NCBI GenBank assembly: GCA_015501075.1
Contig: JADNYJ010000646.1
Location: forward strand, 1 to 17,181
Source: Gymnopilus junonius
Lineage: Eukaryota > Basidiomycota > Agaricomycetes > Agaricales > Galerinaceae
Reading direction: 5' to 3'
DNA: 17,181 bases
In this document: positions 8,077 to 17,181 of the stretch, piece by piece
Layout of the letters: each line of letters opens with the position of its first letter
Position numbering within the stretch: the stretch's first letter is position 1
Translations under genes and position numbers: made by a program
Notes under the pieces: generated by a model
What the model was told of the DNA's origin: nothing
Databases searched by the model: none
What the model saw: the letters and a program-made list of their open reading frames with translations, nothing else

Positions 8077-8532
8077 AGGGATTTATGGTAAATCCAGCTC
8101 GCTTTACCCTGGATTTACACAAAATGAGCTGGTTCATTTCCGCTGTAAAGCCAGAGCCTCGGAGTGATGGGTGGCTCAAGCGCTCTCCCGAGCTTGCCAG
8201 TGTGAGCTCATGTACACTCTAGACACGTCTTTTCCATACCTCTGAACTTCAAAAAATTTCTCTGCCTCCTGAAAAGAATGCTGAAATTTTGGTAATTCTA
8301 TTCTCTTTTACCAAAAAATTTCCCTGGAGTCCCTACTGTACATACATGACTCTAAAGAAAGCCTTTGTAATTGACTTTTTTTTCCGCAAGCTCGGCTACC
8401 TTCATGTGCAATCACATCACGCCTAGCCCAGAACTGGACGAGTTCTGATGTGTTCCGGGACGCCATCCTCGGGTCTGTGCTAAAAATATCTGGCTTTACA
8501 GGCTTTACAGTAAATCTAACCAAATAACCCTA
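8077..8532. mobile_element. Possible small DNA transposon with shared inverted motifs
   Basis: The two ends share a motif family: GGTAAATCC, GGATTTAC and GTAAAGCC type sequences recur at 8086-8150 and again, inverted, at 8490-8520. The longest match is a 13-bp perfect inverted repeat, CTGTAAAGCCAGA near 8139 against TCTGGCTTTACAG at 8490-8502. A local 10-bp inverted repeat pairs 8088-8097 with 8109-8118. The extreme ends are only loosely inverted (AGGGATTTATGG against AGGGTTATTTGG), and no target duplication was found. No coding frame inside looks real. Confidence 0.35.
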
Positions 8533-8632
8533 CGTAACTGACAAGCGTACATACTCGGTTAGTAAGTAAGACTCGTCTACAATTGGTGAAAGGACTTGGA
8601 AAGGATTGGGAGACGAAACTGATTCTCCTAAA

Positions 8633-10237
8633 TCAGTTCTCAGTACCTGCTTGAGATACCGTACTTTCAGTTATTCCGCCATACGGCCCACGACCTTCTT
8701 CTTTCATGTCCATGACTTTCCAAAAATTACAACCTTTACCTTCATTCTGGGCTCCCGCATAGCAAGTCCACCAATAACGGTCAGTTTCTTCGTCATTCCT
8801 GTTTTTCATATCAGGACGAAGGATGGCTGGTACCCCACATTGACAACGGGGAATACTAGCGGGGCGAAAATCCGGGCGATAGAAACGGAACGTTATATTG
8901 ACGCGATAACTCGACGGTTCTGCGCCTGTGTCGTGATGTCCTTGGTGTAGTCTGGAGTGCGTTGGTCTAAACAGATCAACAGCTGATTGAGGCGGAATAG
9001 AGTGCTTAAACCTCTCTTGGCAAGATGCATGCATGATGATAAGCTAGGTAATGTGTAACATCAAAACGTTTTCAGCCATGCTCGCATATCAAGTAGAAAG
9101 GATTTCGCTACATACAGAGTTATGGGGAAGGGGTATATTAAAAGTTTGGGCAGATCTTACACCAGCTTGATCAGTAGGAACGACCTCCCGTAGACTAAAT
9201 GTCCGTCTGGTACCTAGGGGAGCAATCCGTGATCAATGAAGTGCTCCTGGAGAGAGAAGAAATATACCAAGGCTCAGTGATGCAATAGTTGGATAAGGCC
9301 CAAGGTATGTAAGCTGATCTGAATGGAATCCGACACTCTCCTTACCCCCTCGATAACAATTCGAAGCAGCGACATTGGCCCGCCATGACAGACTATCAGA
9401 TTTTGAACCCGTCCACTCCAGCTTGAAAAGCTTTTCACGCTTTGCTATTTCCTCGTTGACAAAAATCTCCACAATTTTGCAGGCCTCTTCCATCTCAGGT
9501 GGAAATTTGGCAGGGGGATCTGTCATTCGACCATTATACCTAGAAAACATAACCTTATTATCAGTGTCATCGAATGTCCCGACCAGTAATCCGTACCAAT
9601 ACTGCGCGGCCTCTTGCCAGGCCTCATCATCGCCAAAGCCATCCGTGCTTCGGGCAAAGAACGAAGTAAGATGTGGGCTCTCGACTACTCTGTCAAAAAG
9701 CCACCATTTATTCTTTTTCCAAGCCTCTGACGCGTCTATCATAGTATAGAACAGGCGACAGGCGAGCTCCGGCGGGAGGATGGCAAGATGCATTGTACAA
9801 GGCGTGTGTTTAGCAATCATTTCAGGGCTGGAAAGGATTAAAGGCCGCATTCGTGAAGGGCGTTTCTTGGGTGAAGGCGGTTGACGGAGGACGGCCATTA
9901 GGTCTGTAGAAAGGACACGACGGGATGCATTAGCTTTGGAGTCAGAAGCCGTTGTCTTAGATGTAGTTGCAGAAGTAGATGCAACAGGTTCATCTTGAAC
10001 TGTTTTCCGCCTTGCTTTGTACTTGGGTTTCAACCAACTCTCAAGATCGGTAGATTTTCTCTTCTTCGTCTGCTGAGGTGCTGGTGCCAAAGATAGTAAG
10101 ATATTGGCTGCTATGGTCGCATCCCCATTGGCCTGTATTAAAGCATCTATGATAGCATCCTGTGAAGGAGTCTGCTGAGATTGCAGAAGCAAGCTGGCGA
10201 CGAGGGCGATAAGGGTCTCCGTATCCTCAGACTCCAT
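8633..10237 (-). CDS. CUE-like / AlkB-type Fe(II)/2OG dioxygenase / GRF zinc finger protein
   Basis: Three exons (10237-9268, 9213-9116, 9043-8633) give 492 residues. AlkB-family enzymes oxidatively remove alkyl groups from nucleic-acid bases using Fe(II), 2-oxoglutarate and oxygen. Residues about 24-50 look like a CUE/UBA-type ubiquitin-binding helix bundle (DALIQANGDATIAANILL). A Lys/Arg-rich linker follows. The dioxygenase core has the HxD pair His305/Asp307 (HSDQL), the typical PTIASLSLG strand, the distal His370 (KHSIPP) and a 2-oxoglutarate-binding RVNITFR motif (Arg403, Arg409). A GRF-type zinc finger follows (Cys423, Cys425, Cys450, Cys461 with CNFW), a single-strand nucleic-acid binder found in APE2 and topoisomerase III. 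Introns of 54 and 72 nt are GT-AG and restore conserved sequence. It is divergent from the peptidase gene. DNA or RNA as substrate is not decided. Confidence 0.88.
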
Positions 10238-10253
10238 TAACCAAGTCGACGTT

Positions 10254-10288
10254 CATGTTCAAATTGACCCGGGGTCACGGTGAACATG
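10254..10288. promoter_or_regulatory. 35-bp symmetric palindrome in shared promoter
   Basis: Two nested perfect inverted repeats share one centre at 10271: CATGTTCA (10254-10261) with TGAACATG (10281-10288), and TGACCC (10265-10270) with GGGTCA (10272-10277). A second, smaller inverted repeat TGTCC/GGACA follows at 10287-10306. It lies between the start codons of two divergent genes, 16 bp from the dioxygenase ATG. The symmetry suits a dimeric regulator acting on both genes. This is inference. Confidence 0.6.
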
Positions 10289-10379
10289 TCCGGGCCCATG
10301 TGGACACTCAGGCTGCTAATTAGTAATACTGACAGAACAGCAAGAACTTTCAACAACTCTAGGACCTTTTGCATCCAGT

Positions 10380-12439
10380 ATGAAGACGCAGGCTATCTTG
10401 GTAGCCAAGGCTAGAAATAGTCAATTTGGACTCATACCATGCATCCTATTTGTTATCGGTCTTACTTGGGTTTTGTCTGACCGTGGTCGTTCGATCTGGA
10501 TGTTTCCTAGTCAGGCAAACTCGTCCCAGTATGCACATCTCGCCTCGCATTGCGCAAATATACCGCCTATATCCAGCTCCGAGTTCCATGCGAGACAAAC
10601 TGAACTGGCTAACACCCTCTTTACTCTTAACGCATCGGCGTATATCGCCGAACCTGGTGCAAACACACAGTTCTTTGGCAACTTTTCCAAAACCCAGTGG
10701 TCCCTGTCTGAAAGGCCCTTGCTCTTAGTCATTTCTCCCGAAAATTCTGGATCTAATGATGGAACGAGTTTCAAAGTTCGGCCGCGGGTGACTATCTTGA
10801 CTCCGAAGGTTATTAAACACCATTTCTTTCTTACCTAGAATTCCCTAATCTAAAAATTACAATCGGCATGTAGTTCGAAACGACTCGGGCAAAACTTCTA
10901 TCTGTACCCGCCATCGATGGCCAGGTGCACTATATCGAATGGGCGGAAGAAGCAGACCCTTATGCCGTTGTTCTTGCTAATCTATCGCCTTCACCGGACG
11001 CCTCTAAGCCCCGTATCATATTCGTCGACAATGGCATCCGTAAATTCATCGTGGATGGCTTACTGCGTTCTTCAGAACAGCTGAGAAAGATGTCACCGCC
11101 ACCTATGAATGTCCTATCAGCACCATCTGACATAACTCAAATGCGAGAACGTAAGTCCAAGGCTGAGATCAAAATCCTCAAGTGTGCAAATGAGGTAAGT
11201 TCGATCCAATGGTGCATTTATTTTATTTTATTTCCTGTTTCCGCCAAATCCATCGTATTCAGTCTTCTCTGCATCGAGTTCTTTTTTCTTGTCACGATTC
11301 TGTGAGAAGTGGATCAGGGAATCGGTACGGTCTCTTTTCGCCAGGTTCCAATCCTCGCTTAGGCTTTCCAGTTTCCCTGTCTCCTTTTATTGGTCTTTCA
11401 TTGAAAACCATGATGGTCAAGCTCCATGATAATGTATAAGTCATAGTTACTCAATTCTTGCATGATTCTCTCAGGCCACGCTGCTTGCAATTCGGGATGT
11501 TCATAAGAAGCTGTATCCTGGGATTCGAGAATCCCAAGCCCGGAATATGATGGCTAGTGCTCTCGGCGCCGCAGGACTCAAAGACGGCGGATGCCTCACG
11601 TTGTTTGGTGGTAAGTACTTCATCTTTTTTTTTGCAAATTTTACTTGCGCGTCCCCGGTCCTTCATCCGGGTAATATCTTCACTTGATTTTCGCCCTGTC
11701 GTTTCTCGGATCACCGCAATTTTCACCTTTAACGTAGAATCTTACTTGTGCATGCCCAGAAAACGCAGCATTACCTCATGGCAGTGGTACAGATCGAGCC
11801 CTTGCAAGCACCGATTTTGCATTGTTTGACTGCACAGCTTCATTGCACGGGTATCGTAGCGATATTACTAGAGTGAGTAGTCTCCAACCTTCTTGTTATG
11901 CGACAGACGCTCCCATCTTCTCTCCAGACAGTGGCGCTTGCTCCCGATGATCTTCCTCCGGAACATCTCAAGGTCTGGCGTCTGGTACATACAGCACAAA
12001 CGAAAGCGCTCGCCACAGCCAAGGATGGAGCCCTGGCTTGCCAGGTAGATGCCGCTGCAAGGAATTTCGTCGAGGAAATGGGGTATGGAGAGTATTTTAC
12101 CCACAGGCTAGGACACGGTTCGTTGCCAATGAGTTTTGGACCTCTATGTCTCCTGATACGTTGTCTACCAGGAGTTGGGCTGGAAGTGCATGAGGAACCT
12201 TATTTGCGAGGGGGAAACGACGACACTATTCACATTAGAAATACTTTTTCAGATGAACCTGGGATCTACATTGAGGGAAAGGTGATAGGCCTGTGTGGCA
12301 TCCAAAGTATGAATGACTGATGGACCCACCATAGGTCGGAGTGCGTTTGGAGGACTGCTTTTATATCAATGACAATGGCGTTGGTGAGTACTTGACTGAG
12401 GGAGTAGGTGGACAAAGTACAGAACCATGGAGACCATGA
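10380..12439 (+). CDS. M24 metallopeptidase, Xaa-Pro aminopeptidase type, membrane-anchored or secreted
   Basis: Seven exons (10380-10808, 10874-11194, 11475-11610, 11760-11872, 11928-12117, 12172-12281, 12335-12439) encode 467 residues. The family removes N-terminal residues next to proline with two metal ions. A hydrophobic stretch at about residues 17-33 (FGLIPCILFVIGLTWVL) suggests a signal anchor or signal peptide. A creatinase-like N-domain follows. The pita-bread catalytic domain carries the metal ligands Asp319 (FALFDC), Asp330 (YRSDITR), His396 (HRLGHG, then VGLEVHEEP), Glu425 (DEPGIY) and Glu439 (VRLEDC), all intact. It ends soon after a GVGG motif, as relatives do. All introns are GT-AG; one is long (280 nt) and one (12118-12171) is in frame without a stop. 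The substrate is unproven. Confidence 0.9.
12118..12171 (+). other. In-frame 54-nt intron splitting the catalytic HG motif
   Basis: This peptidase intron starts GTTCGT and ends CTACCAG. Its length is divisible by three and it has no in-frame stop, so a retained transcript would add 18 residues within the metal-binding HGVG turn and probably inactivate the enzyme. Splicing restores the family motif exactly. Confidence 0.75.
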
Positions 12440-12668
12440 AGAGTGATAACCTGGCATGAATTGCTACAGAAACGTTTGTACAATTTTAATTAGAGTTACA
12501 AGGAACCTTTGAACTGGGAAGGTATAGATTTAAGGTAGGACAACATAACAAGCCAGAGTACGACGCCGACATTGAGAAGGAAAAAAATATGGTAGAAATT
12601 AATGACCCTGGAGATAAAGGATGGCAAAATCCGATATAGTAGGATGGGTATGTGCAACTAACGTAAAG

Positions 12669-13309
12669 TTAAACGTCCTCAATAAGTTCAGAGGGTGTAG
12701 GACTCGGGAGAGGTATTGCCGCCGCGTTTATGGGAGATATGGGTGTCGGAGAGCGAAGTTCGTGATATCTTTGGAAGGGATTGCGAGTATGCAGTCGAGA
12801 TACAGGAGAAGCTAAATGGGAGGTAATTAATGGAACGGTAAATACATCTATGGTGCAGAAGAGACTTACAGAGAAGGACTGAGGAAAACCAACGGGAATC
12901 GAAATCGACCTGGCCCGACTTACTGTCAGACTTGGGTGCTTCGGGAATTCTCTGCGGGTCATCGCGGGGTGAAGGCGTTTGGTCAGGGCGAATCTGGGCA
13001 GGGTATAAGGCAATATTTCGCTCCGGCAAAAGAGTGGGAAACGCCAGGGTGCGTGGTTTGTGCAGTAAAGAGGGTGTAAGGATGGAGAGAAACTCTTCAA
13101 GAGCTTCCGAAGGTAAGGGGGATCTCCAGGAGGTAGAGGTGAGTCGTTCGGAAACTGTGGGAAACGACTGAAGGAAAATACCTAGAAGACGAAGACTCCG
13201 GAACGTTAAAAGCAAGCTTTACATCGTCCGAGTCCTGTTTGTAAGTGAAAAATGAAGAAGTGAGGCGGACTGGACGGGGAGCAATAACGATCGGTGCTTC
13301 ATTCGACAT
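12669..13309 (-). CDS. Unrecognised Ser/Pro-rich protein, 174 residues
   Basis: Three exons (13309-13182, 13123-12870, 12811-12669) joined by two 58-nt GT-AG introns give one continuous frame of 174 residues. The protein starts MSNEAPIVIAPRPVRLTSSF. A central part has an amphipathic stretch (EALEEFLSILTPSLLHKPR) and LPERNIALYP, then comes a Ser/Pro-rich tail ending SPTPSELIEDV. I see no signal peptide, membrane segment or catalytic motif and do not recognise a family. Consistent phase at both introns favours a real gene, but the first acceptor was chosen partly to keep the frame open. Its ATG lies 35 bp from the ATG of the divergent transporter, so the two must share or overlap promoters. Its 3' end converges on the peptidase gene with about 230 bp between. 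Confidence 0.55.
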
Positions 13310-13344
13310 GGTTGGGAGCAAAGGATCTCTGTCTAAACTTGATC
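13310..13344. promoter_or_regulatory. 35-bp bidirectional gap between divergent start codons
   Basis: Only 35 bp separate the ATG of the 174-residue protein (minus) from the ATG of the transporter (plus). Each core promoter must therefore lie within the other gene's transcribed or coding DNA, unless one start is misplaced. Confidence 0.45.
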
Positions 13345-15163
13345 ATGGACGAGCACACGCCCCTGCTGGCTCCCATCAATTCCCTCCCAAAGTGGCAGCT
13401 CGCCGTCCTCTGCGCCGTCCGCCTCGTAGACCCCCTTACTTTCACCCAGATTTTCCCCTACATCAACCAGTTCTTAAGCCGTCTTAATCTTGCTGCAAAT
13501 AAGTCTCAGATTGGATTCTACAGCGGCCTTGTGGTATCTTAATCTCTCTTTTTCATCGGCACATATTCATGGTATGCTTAGGAATCCACATTTGCGTTTT
13601 TCCAACTTTGCAGTATCTATCACTGGGCGAGGTTTTCTGACAACGTTGGCCGCAGGCCAGTCATTCTTGTTGGCACGTTTGGTTTAGCGATCAGTACCAT
13701 TCTTCTCGGGTTTGCCTCTTCCCTTCCTGCGATCCTGGTGTCTCGTTCCCTAGGTCAGTAGCCTGTCCTTGTCCCACTACATTCCCTCAAATGCTCTCTT
13801 CAGCTGGAATATTCTCTGGCAACGTCGCTGTTTTGCACTCTGTCCTTTGTGAACTTACCAATGCTGCCAACCAATCCATTGCCTACCCAATATATGGGCT
13901 CTTTTGGCCACTAGGGAATATCATAGGGCATGGCTCTTCCTTCTGTACCTAACTCATCTAATTCTCTGCTATCAGGCCTCTCATAGGTGGTGCCCTGGCC
14001 GAACCAGCTCTGCATCATCCTCTCCTTTTCGATCATCTGCTTTTTAGGGATTATCCCTATTTTTTGCCTTGCCTGGCAACAGGTTCACTGGCCATTATCA
14101 TTGGTTTGATAGCTGCACGTTCTTTTGAGGAAACATTACCTGGAAAACGACGAGGGGATGTCACTCCAACCGTTGGGGGACCGAATACTATGGATGCCCC
14201 AGGAGACATTCCCCGATTTCTGTATTTTATTTGTTGCGAAACCCTGTGATCCGTTCCCTCTGCATATCTGGAACAGCCCTTTGCTTCACCGCAACAGCAT
14301 TTGACGCAGTTTTTGTCCTGTATTGTTACACCCCTATCCAACTGGGAGGTCTTGATTTCTCTGTGCGCATATATCTTACCTGTCTCTTAGTTTCATGTCC
14401 AATTCATTGACAATAGGCGTCGCAAATCGGATATGCACTTGCCATCGCTGGGATAGCTTCTGTTCTGCTTCAAATCATCTTCCTTCCGACGCTTCTTACA
14501 CATATTCGCCATGCACGACTATATAATCTGTGCATGATGTTTTGGCCCCTAACATATTTAACCCTCCCTGTGCTCAATTTGATTGCACGAGGTGGAATGG
14601 TCATGGGTGGTCAGCATGGCGAACTTCAACCAAGCACGTCCTATGCCATCTGGCTTGGAATAACCCAGGTTATGGTCATGTCGCGCATTGGTTGCCTGGC
14701 TTATTCGTAAGTCCTTTGTCTGCCATCCATGCACATCTTTTCACTTATGATAACCAGTGTAAGTCTCATCCTTGTAAAGCAAAATTCGTCTGCCACTGCG
14801 CTTGGCAAGACTAATGCCATCGTCTTATGGGGCATGTGCCTCGCGCGCGCTTTGGCACCTGCCTTTGTAAGGTAAGGTCAACACTGCTAAGCTTGTCCAT
14901 CCCATGATTTCTATAATTAGTCTCTGCTTTCCAGCTCATTCTTTGCCCTGTCCGTGGATAAGCGCGTTTTCGGCGGCTTTCTATGGCTTGTTGTCATGAT
15001 CGCAATTTCACTCGCCGGATGTGCAGTTTCCCTGAATGTATCGCACTCAGAAGGCTATGTTGAAGATGGGACTTATGCCGCGAACGAGCGACTGGTTGAA
15101 AACGAACGTTATGGCGGCAATGTACCCACTGAAAGGCATGCAGAAAATGGTCACTATAGGTAG
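13345..15163 (+). CDS. Major facilitator superfamily transporter with one frameshift
   Basis: Seven exons (13345-13533, 13582-13753, 13804-13927, 13976-14362, 14417-14706, 14758-14871, 14935-15163) would give about 501 residues with the usual hydrophobic segments of a 12-helix permease. It starts MDEHTPLLAP. The loop after helix 2 holds the family signature (ARFSDNVGRRPVILVGT, motif A). Helix-rich blocks follow (IIGPLIGGALAEP, SLAIIIGLIAARSFEETLP). After the central cytoplasmic loop come LLRNPVIRSLCISG and QIGYALAIAGI. The C-terminal tail is Glu/Asn-rich. It resembles fungal drug/H+ antiporter-like or zinc-induced-facilitator-like permeases; the substrate is unknown. Exon 4 is one base short of frame between about 14155 and 14215, in the central loop, and no GT-AG intron fits. 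Intron 13928-13975 has a GC donor. Confidence 0.85.
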
Positions 15164-16506
15164 ACTAGTCAACTCATATTCAACGATTTGATAGTTGTGT
15201 TTTTTATGTTTTCTGGCGTTGCTCTTGTACCAAATCAAATAGGTCCTATTTGTAGCAATTCCCGACAAAACGGTATCACAATTTTGCTACAGCAGTGAAG
15301 GATATCGTGGCGCCTTGCTGTTCAAATGAGTAAAGTCGTGAATCTCTACATAGTACTCTGATTTCCTCAAAATATATAGGCTTGGAAGTACAAGTAGGAT
15401 TATCCTGGAGTTTCTTCGAGGGGCAGTCTTACTATTTTTAGAGGAGGATATTTATGCCAGAAAATGACTCATTCGGGCTTGACACGGGGGGCAAGCGGCT
15501 GTCCCATTGGCTCAAGAGTCAAAATGAGCATTTTGTAATATAAAAGTGCTCATTTTGGGCCGTTTGGACAGTTGCTTTGTTTGACTGTGACACTGTCAGG
15601 ATATCAATGGATGCAAGAACCGATTAACGCAGTACTTGCATGTCTGCAGGGTGCAATGGATTCGAGAACTCAGGAATTGGCACAAAGTTAATTTCTTTAC
15701 GTTGAATACCTACGACTTCGTTGTCTATCATTCTCATATCCCCTCCGTACTACTTAGCCACCGGTGGTCCGAGATTTGCGCCACTGTCATTCCTAAAGAT
15801 CCATGAAATCCTTCTGTCCTTATATTTTTAGGCTGAGGTTTGAATTCAATTGGGTCTATCGATTCTGACAGTCATGAGCAATGGGTCACGGCTGCAAAAA
15901 GCCATTCTACTAGCCCGCAGTCGACCTGCAATGCGTCTATATTTCAAAGAAACTAATCAATCCAGGACCAATTGAACCACACATGAGGCCTTGAAGACCG
16001 AGAACAGAGTCAGCACTGGCAGAAGGGTTATCTATAAAAAATAAATAGGCACGATTCGCGAATCCGAATGCTTCAAGTTCAAGCGTGTGTTGAGCGTACG
16101 TGTGCCCACAAACGTTATCTTTGTCGACATCCAGGGAGATCTGCATGTCTTCTAGCCATCAGGTTTCGTCTTCATTTTAATCTATCCAAATGGCATAAGG
16201 TGCACGACTTTCTGATGTCACTTCATATTGACTGTTTACTAAATTAAGTACCTCCGCAGACCGTCTCTAAGTGTATCGCAGTAGCTGTGCCAATATATGC
16301 CTCGGGACTACTCTAACAAGTCATACATGCCCTCAAGTCGCCATAGCGCAAGGCGAACATAAGAAAATTAGGGATAAATTTAATTTCACGACGCACGCCG
16401 GCGTTCAGCACATGCAAGGTATATATGTATTAACATGATAGTTTGGAAGACCTAACTCTCTGCCCCAATCATTGCCACGAAAGCCAACTCTTAAGCATTG
16501 ACTCGC
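15164..16506. other. Intergenic region between convergent genes
   Basis: About 1.3 kb separates the 3' ends of the transporter and the acyl-CoA synthetase. I see no gene with family similarity. The only marked structure is the inverted repeat at 15493-15577. The short minus frame at 15937-16146 looks accidental. AT-rich patches near 15200 and 16030 may hold polyadenylation signals. Confidence 0.5.
15493..15577. repeat. Two-tier inverted repeat, possible MITE
   Basis: The inner arms CAAAATGAGCA (15520-15530) and TGCTCATTTTG (15547-15557) pair perfectly over a 16-nt AT-rich loop. The outer arms 15493-15504 (AAGCGGCTGTCC) and 15566-15577 (GGACAGTTGCTT) pair at 10 of 12 positions. Further out, GACAC-type motifs appear on both sides (about 15481 and 15588). 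It looks like the core of a small palindromic transposable element or a strong hairpin. No target duplication was established. Confidence 0.6.
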
Positions 16507-17181
16507 CTAAAGCTTAGAAGGTTCACCCAATTCATATAGTGCATCGAGTTCCTTCTTGTACATCTTATAGGCGTCTTTACGGCGGATCTTCATCGTGGGT
16601 GTCAATGTATTGTTCTCTACACACTGAAAGGTACAAGACTGAGGTGGATGCGCTTGATGGTCTCGAAACTAGATGCATGTTTAAGCGTCACTGCATCGCA
16701 CGCAAAAGGTAAATGGTGTTAAACGTACCCTTTGAGCCCGTTTTGTTGGGCGATCTTCGTTAACAATCCCAAAATATGGGCGACGACGCGATCATCTTTG
16801 CAAGCAAGACTGAGAGCTGCAGTGTCTTCTGGAGAGATATTCTTCCTTGTCACAGTCGATGCAATGCCGGATAGTTGAACAGGGTCTGGGACAAGAACTC
16901 CGACCAGGTACGATTGTAAACTGTCGCCATGGACGTAGATTTGTGCGACGAGTGGAGTGCTGCTATACAAATTCTCGATCTTCTCCAAAGCGACGTACTC
17001 GCCTTGCGCAAGCTTCATGATGTTCTGTCATTCCGCCGGGACAGGCATTCAAAGTCAGGTCGACGTTAGGCCAGGCTAAAAAGCATACCTTGACGCGGTC
17101 GATGATTTTGACGCGACCACATGAGTCAATCTCAGCAACGTCTCCAGTGTGAACCCAACCATCCTCATCCACAGTTTCTTT
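16507..17181 (-). CDS. Long-chain fatty acyl-CoA synthetase, C-terminal part, frameshifted
   Basis: This is the C-terminal end of an AMP-forming ligase that activates long-chain fatty acids with ATP and CoA; the 5' part lies beyond the window. Visible exons are 17181-17089, 17024-16729 and 16668 onward to 16507. Motifs are [10 protein letters not shown], then [10 protein letters not shown], the hinge and C-domain signature [18 protein letters not shown], and LVPDP. The introns (64 and 60 nt) are GT-AG. In the last exon the expected frame shifts at an ACACAC run (plus strand 16619-16624). As written, the frame meets a TAG at 16617-16619, and the conserved last 36 residues ([17 protein letters not shown]... 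to SKL) lie in another frame ending at 16507. The frame would be restored with one fewer AC unit. The SKL end is a peroxisomal targeting signal type 1, so the frame matters for location. Confidence 0.88.
16617..16624 (-). other. Frameshift at AC dinucleotide run in acyl-CoA synthetase
   Basis: The plus strand has (AC)3 at 16619-16624. Upstream sequence reads PFSV and then a stop; the conserved continuation (ENNTLTP) is in frame only if the run is two bases shorter. A canonical 60-nt intron just upstream fixes the reading frame, so mis-splicing is a poor explanation. Confidence 0.7.

Noticed and set aside
11195..11474. Hidden exon inside the 280-nt peptidase intron
   Set aside because: The conserved protein continues directly from KCANE to ATLLAIR, so no residues are missing; the intron is simply long.
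16669..16728. Splicing acyl-CoA synthetase exon from 16729 directly to 16623 to avoid the frameshift
   Set aside because: It needs a weak GTTTAA donor and deletes the conserved FETIKRIHL segment; the 60-nt canonical intron fits much better.
1..17181. CRISPR array, tRNA or rRNA genes, prokaryotic operon signals
   Set aside because: No regularly spaced repeats and no cloverleaf or rRNA sequence were recognised. The spliceosomal introns show this is eukaryotic DNA.

Overview
The window looks like nuclear DNA of a filamentous fungus, most likely a mushroom-forming basidiomycete (Agaricomycete). The genes on the right are compact and cut by many 48-72 nt introns. The proteins belong to typical fungal families, and the left half holds a Ty3/Gypsy-type retrotransposon. 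The species cannot be named from sequence alone. All gene models were spliced by eye.

Layout. 1-2280: GC-rich accessory DNA with diverged repeat copies, a pyrimidine microsatellite, two adjacent large palindromes (726-771 and 783-840) and no convincing gene. About 2278-6790: a decayed Ty3/Gypsy element on the minus strand. Reading downward it has a leader/LTR with a TATA box, gag with a zinc knuckle, protease, a partial reverse transcriptase fused in frame to integrase, then a truncated end. Its gag is split by a 573-bp hAT-like miniature transposon (5342-5914) flanked by a perfect 8-bp target duplication. The reading frames carry 13 in-frame TGA codons, many at positions that are arginine in this family, which points to CpG deamination. 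6790-8630: gene-poor DNA with inverted repeats that may be remnants of DNA transposons.

8633-17181: the gene-dense part. A minus-strand gene encodes a CUE-like / AlkB-type 2OG-Fe(II) dioxygenase / GRF zinc finger protein (nucleic-acid dealkylation type). Divergent from it, 142 bp away, is a 7-exon M24 metallopeptidase of the Xaa-Pro aminopeptidase type with an N-terminal membrane segment. The spacer holds a 35-bp symmetric palindrome. Next come an unrecognised 174-residue protein (minus) and a 7-exon major facilitator transporter (plus) whose start codons lie only 35 bp apart head to head. At the right edge is the C-terminal part of a long-chain fatty acyl-CoA synthetase (minus).

The genes do not form an obvious pathway or cluster and read as ordinary housekeeping or accessory fungal genes. 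Two of them, the transporter and the acyl-CoA synthetase, each carry a single small frameshift in an otherwise well preserved exon, which could be real mutation or sequence error. I found no CRISPR array, rRNA or tRNA, and no convincing new defence or biosynthetic system. The most informative structures are the nested transposon, the TGA-only decay of the retroelement, its A7 gag-pol junction, and the symmetric palindrome in the shared promoter.
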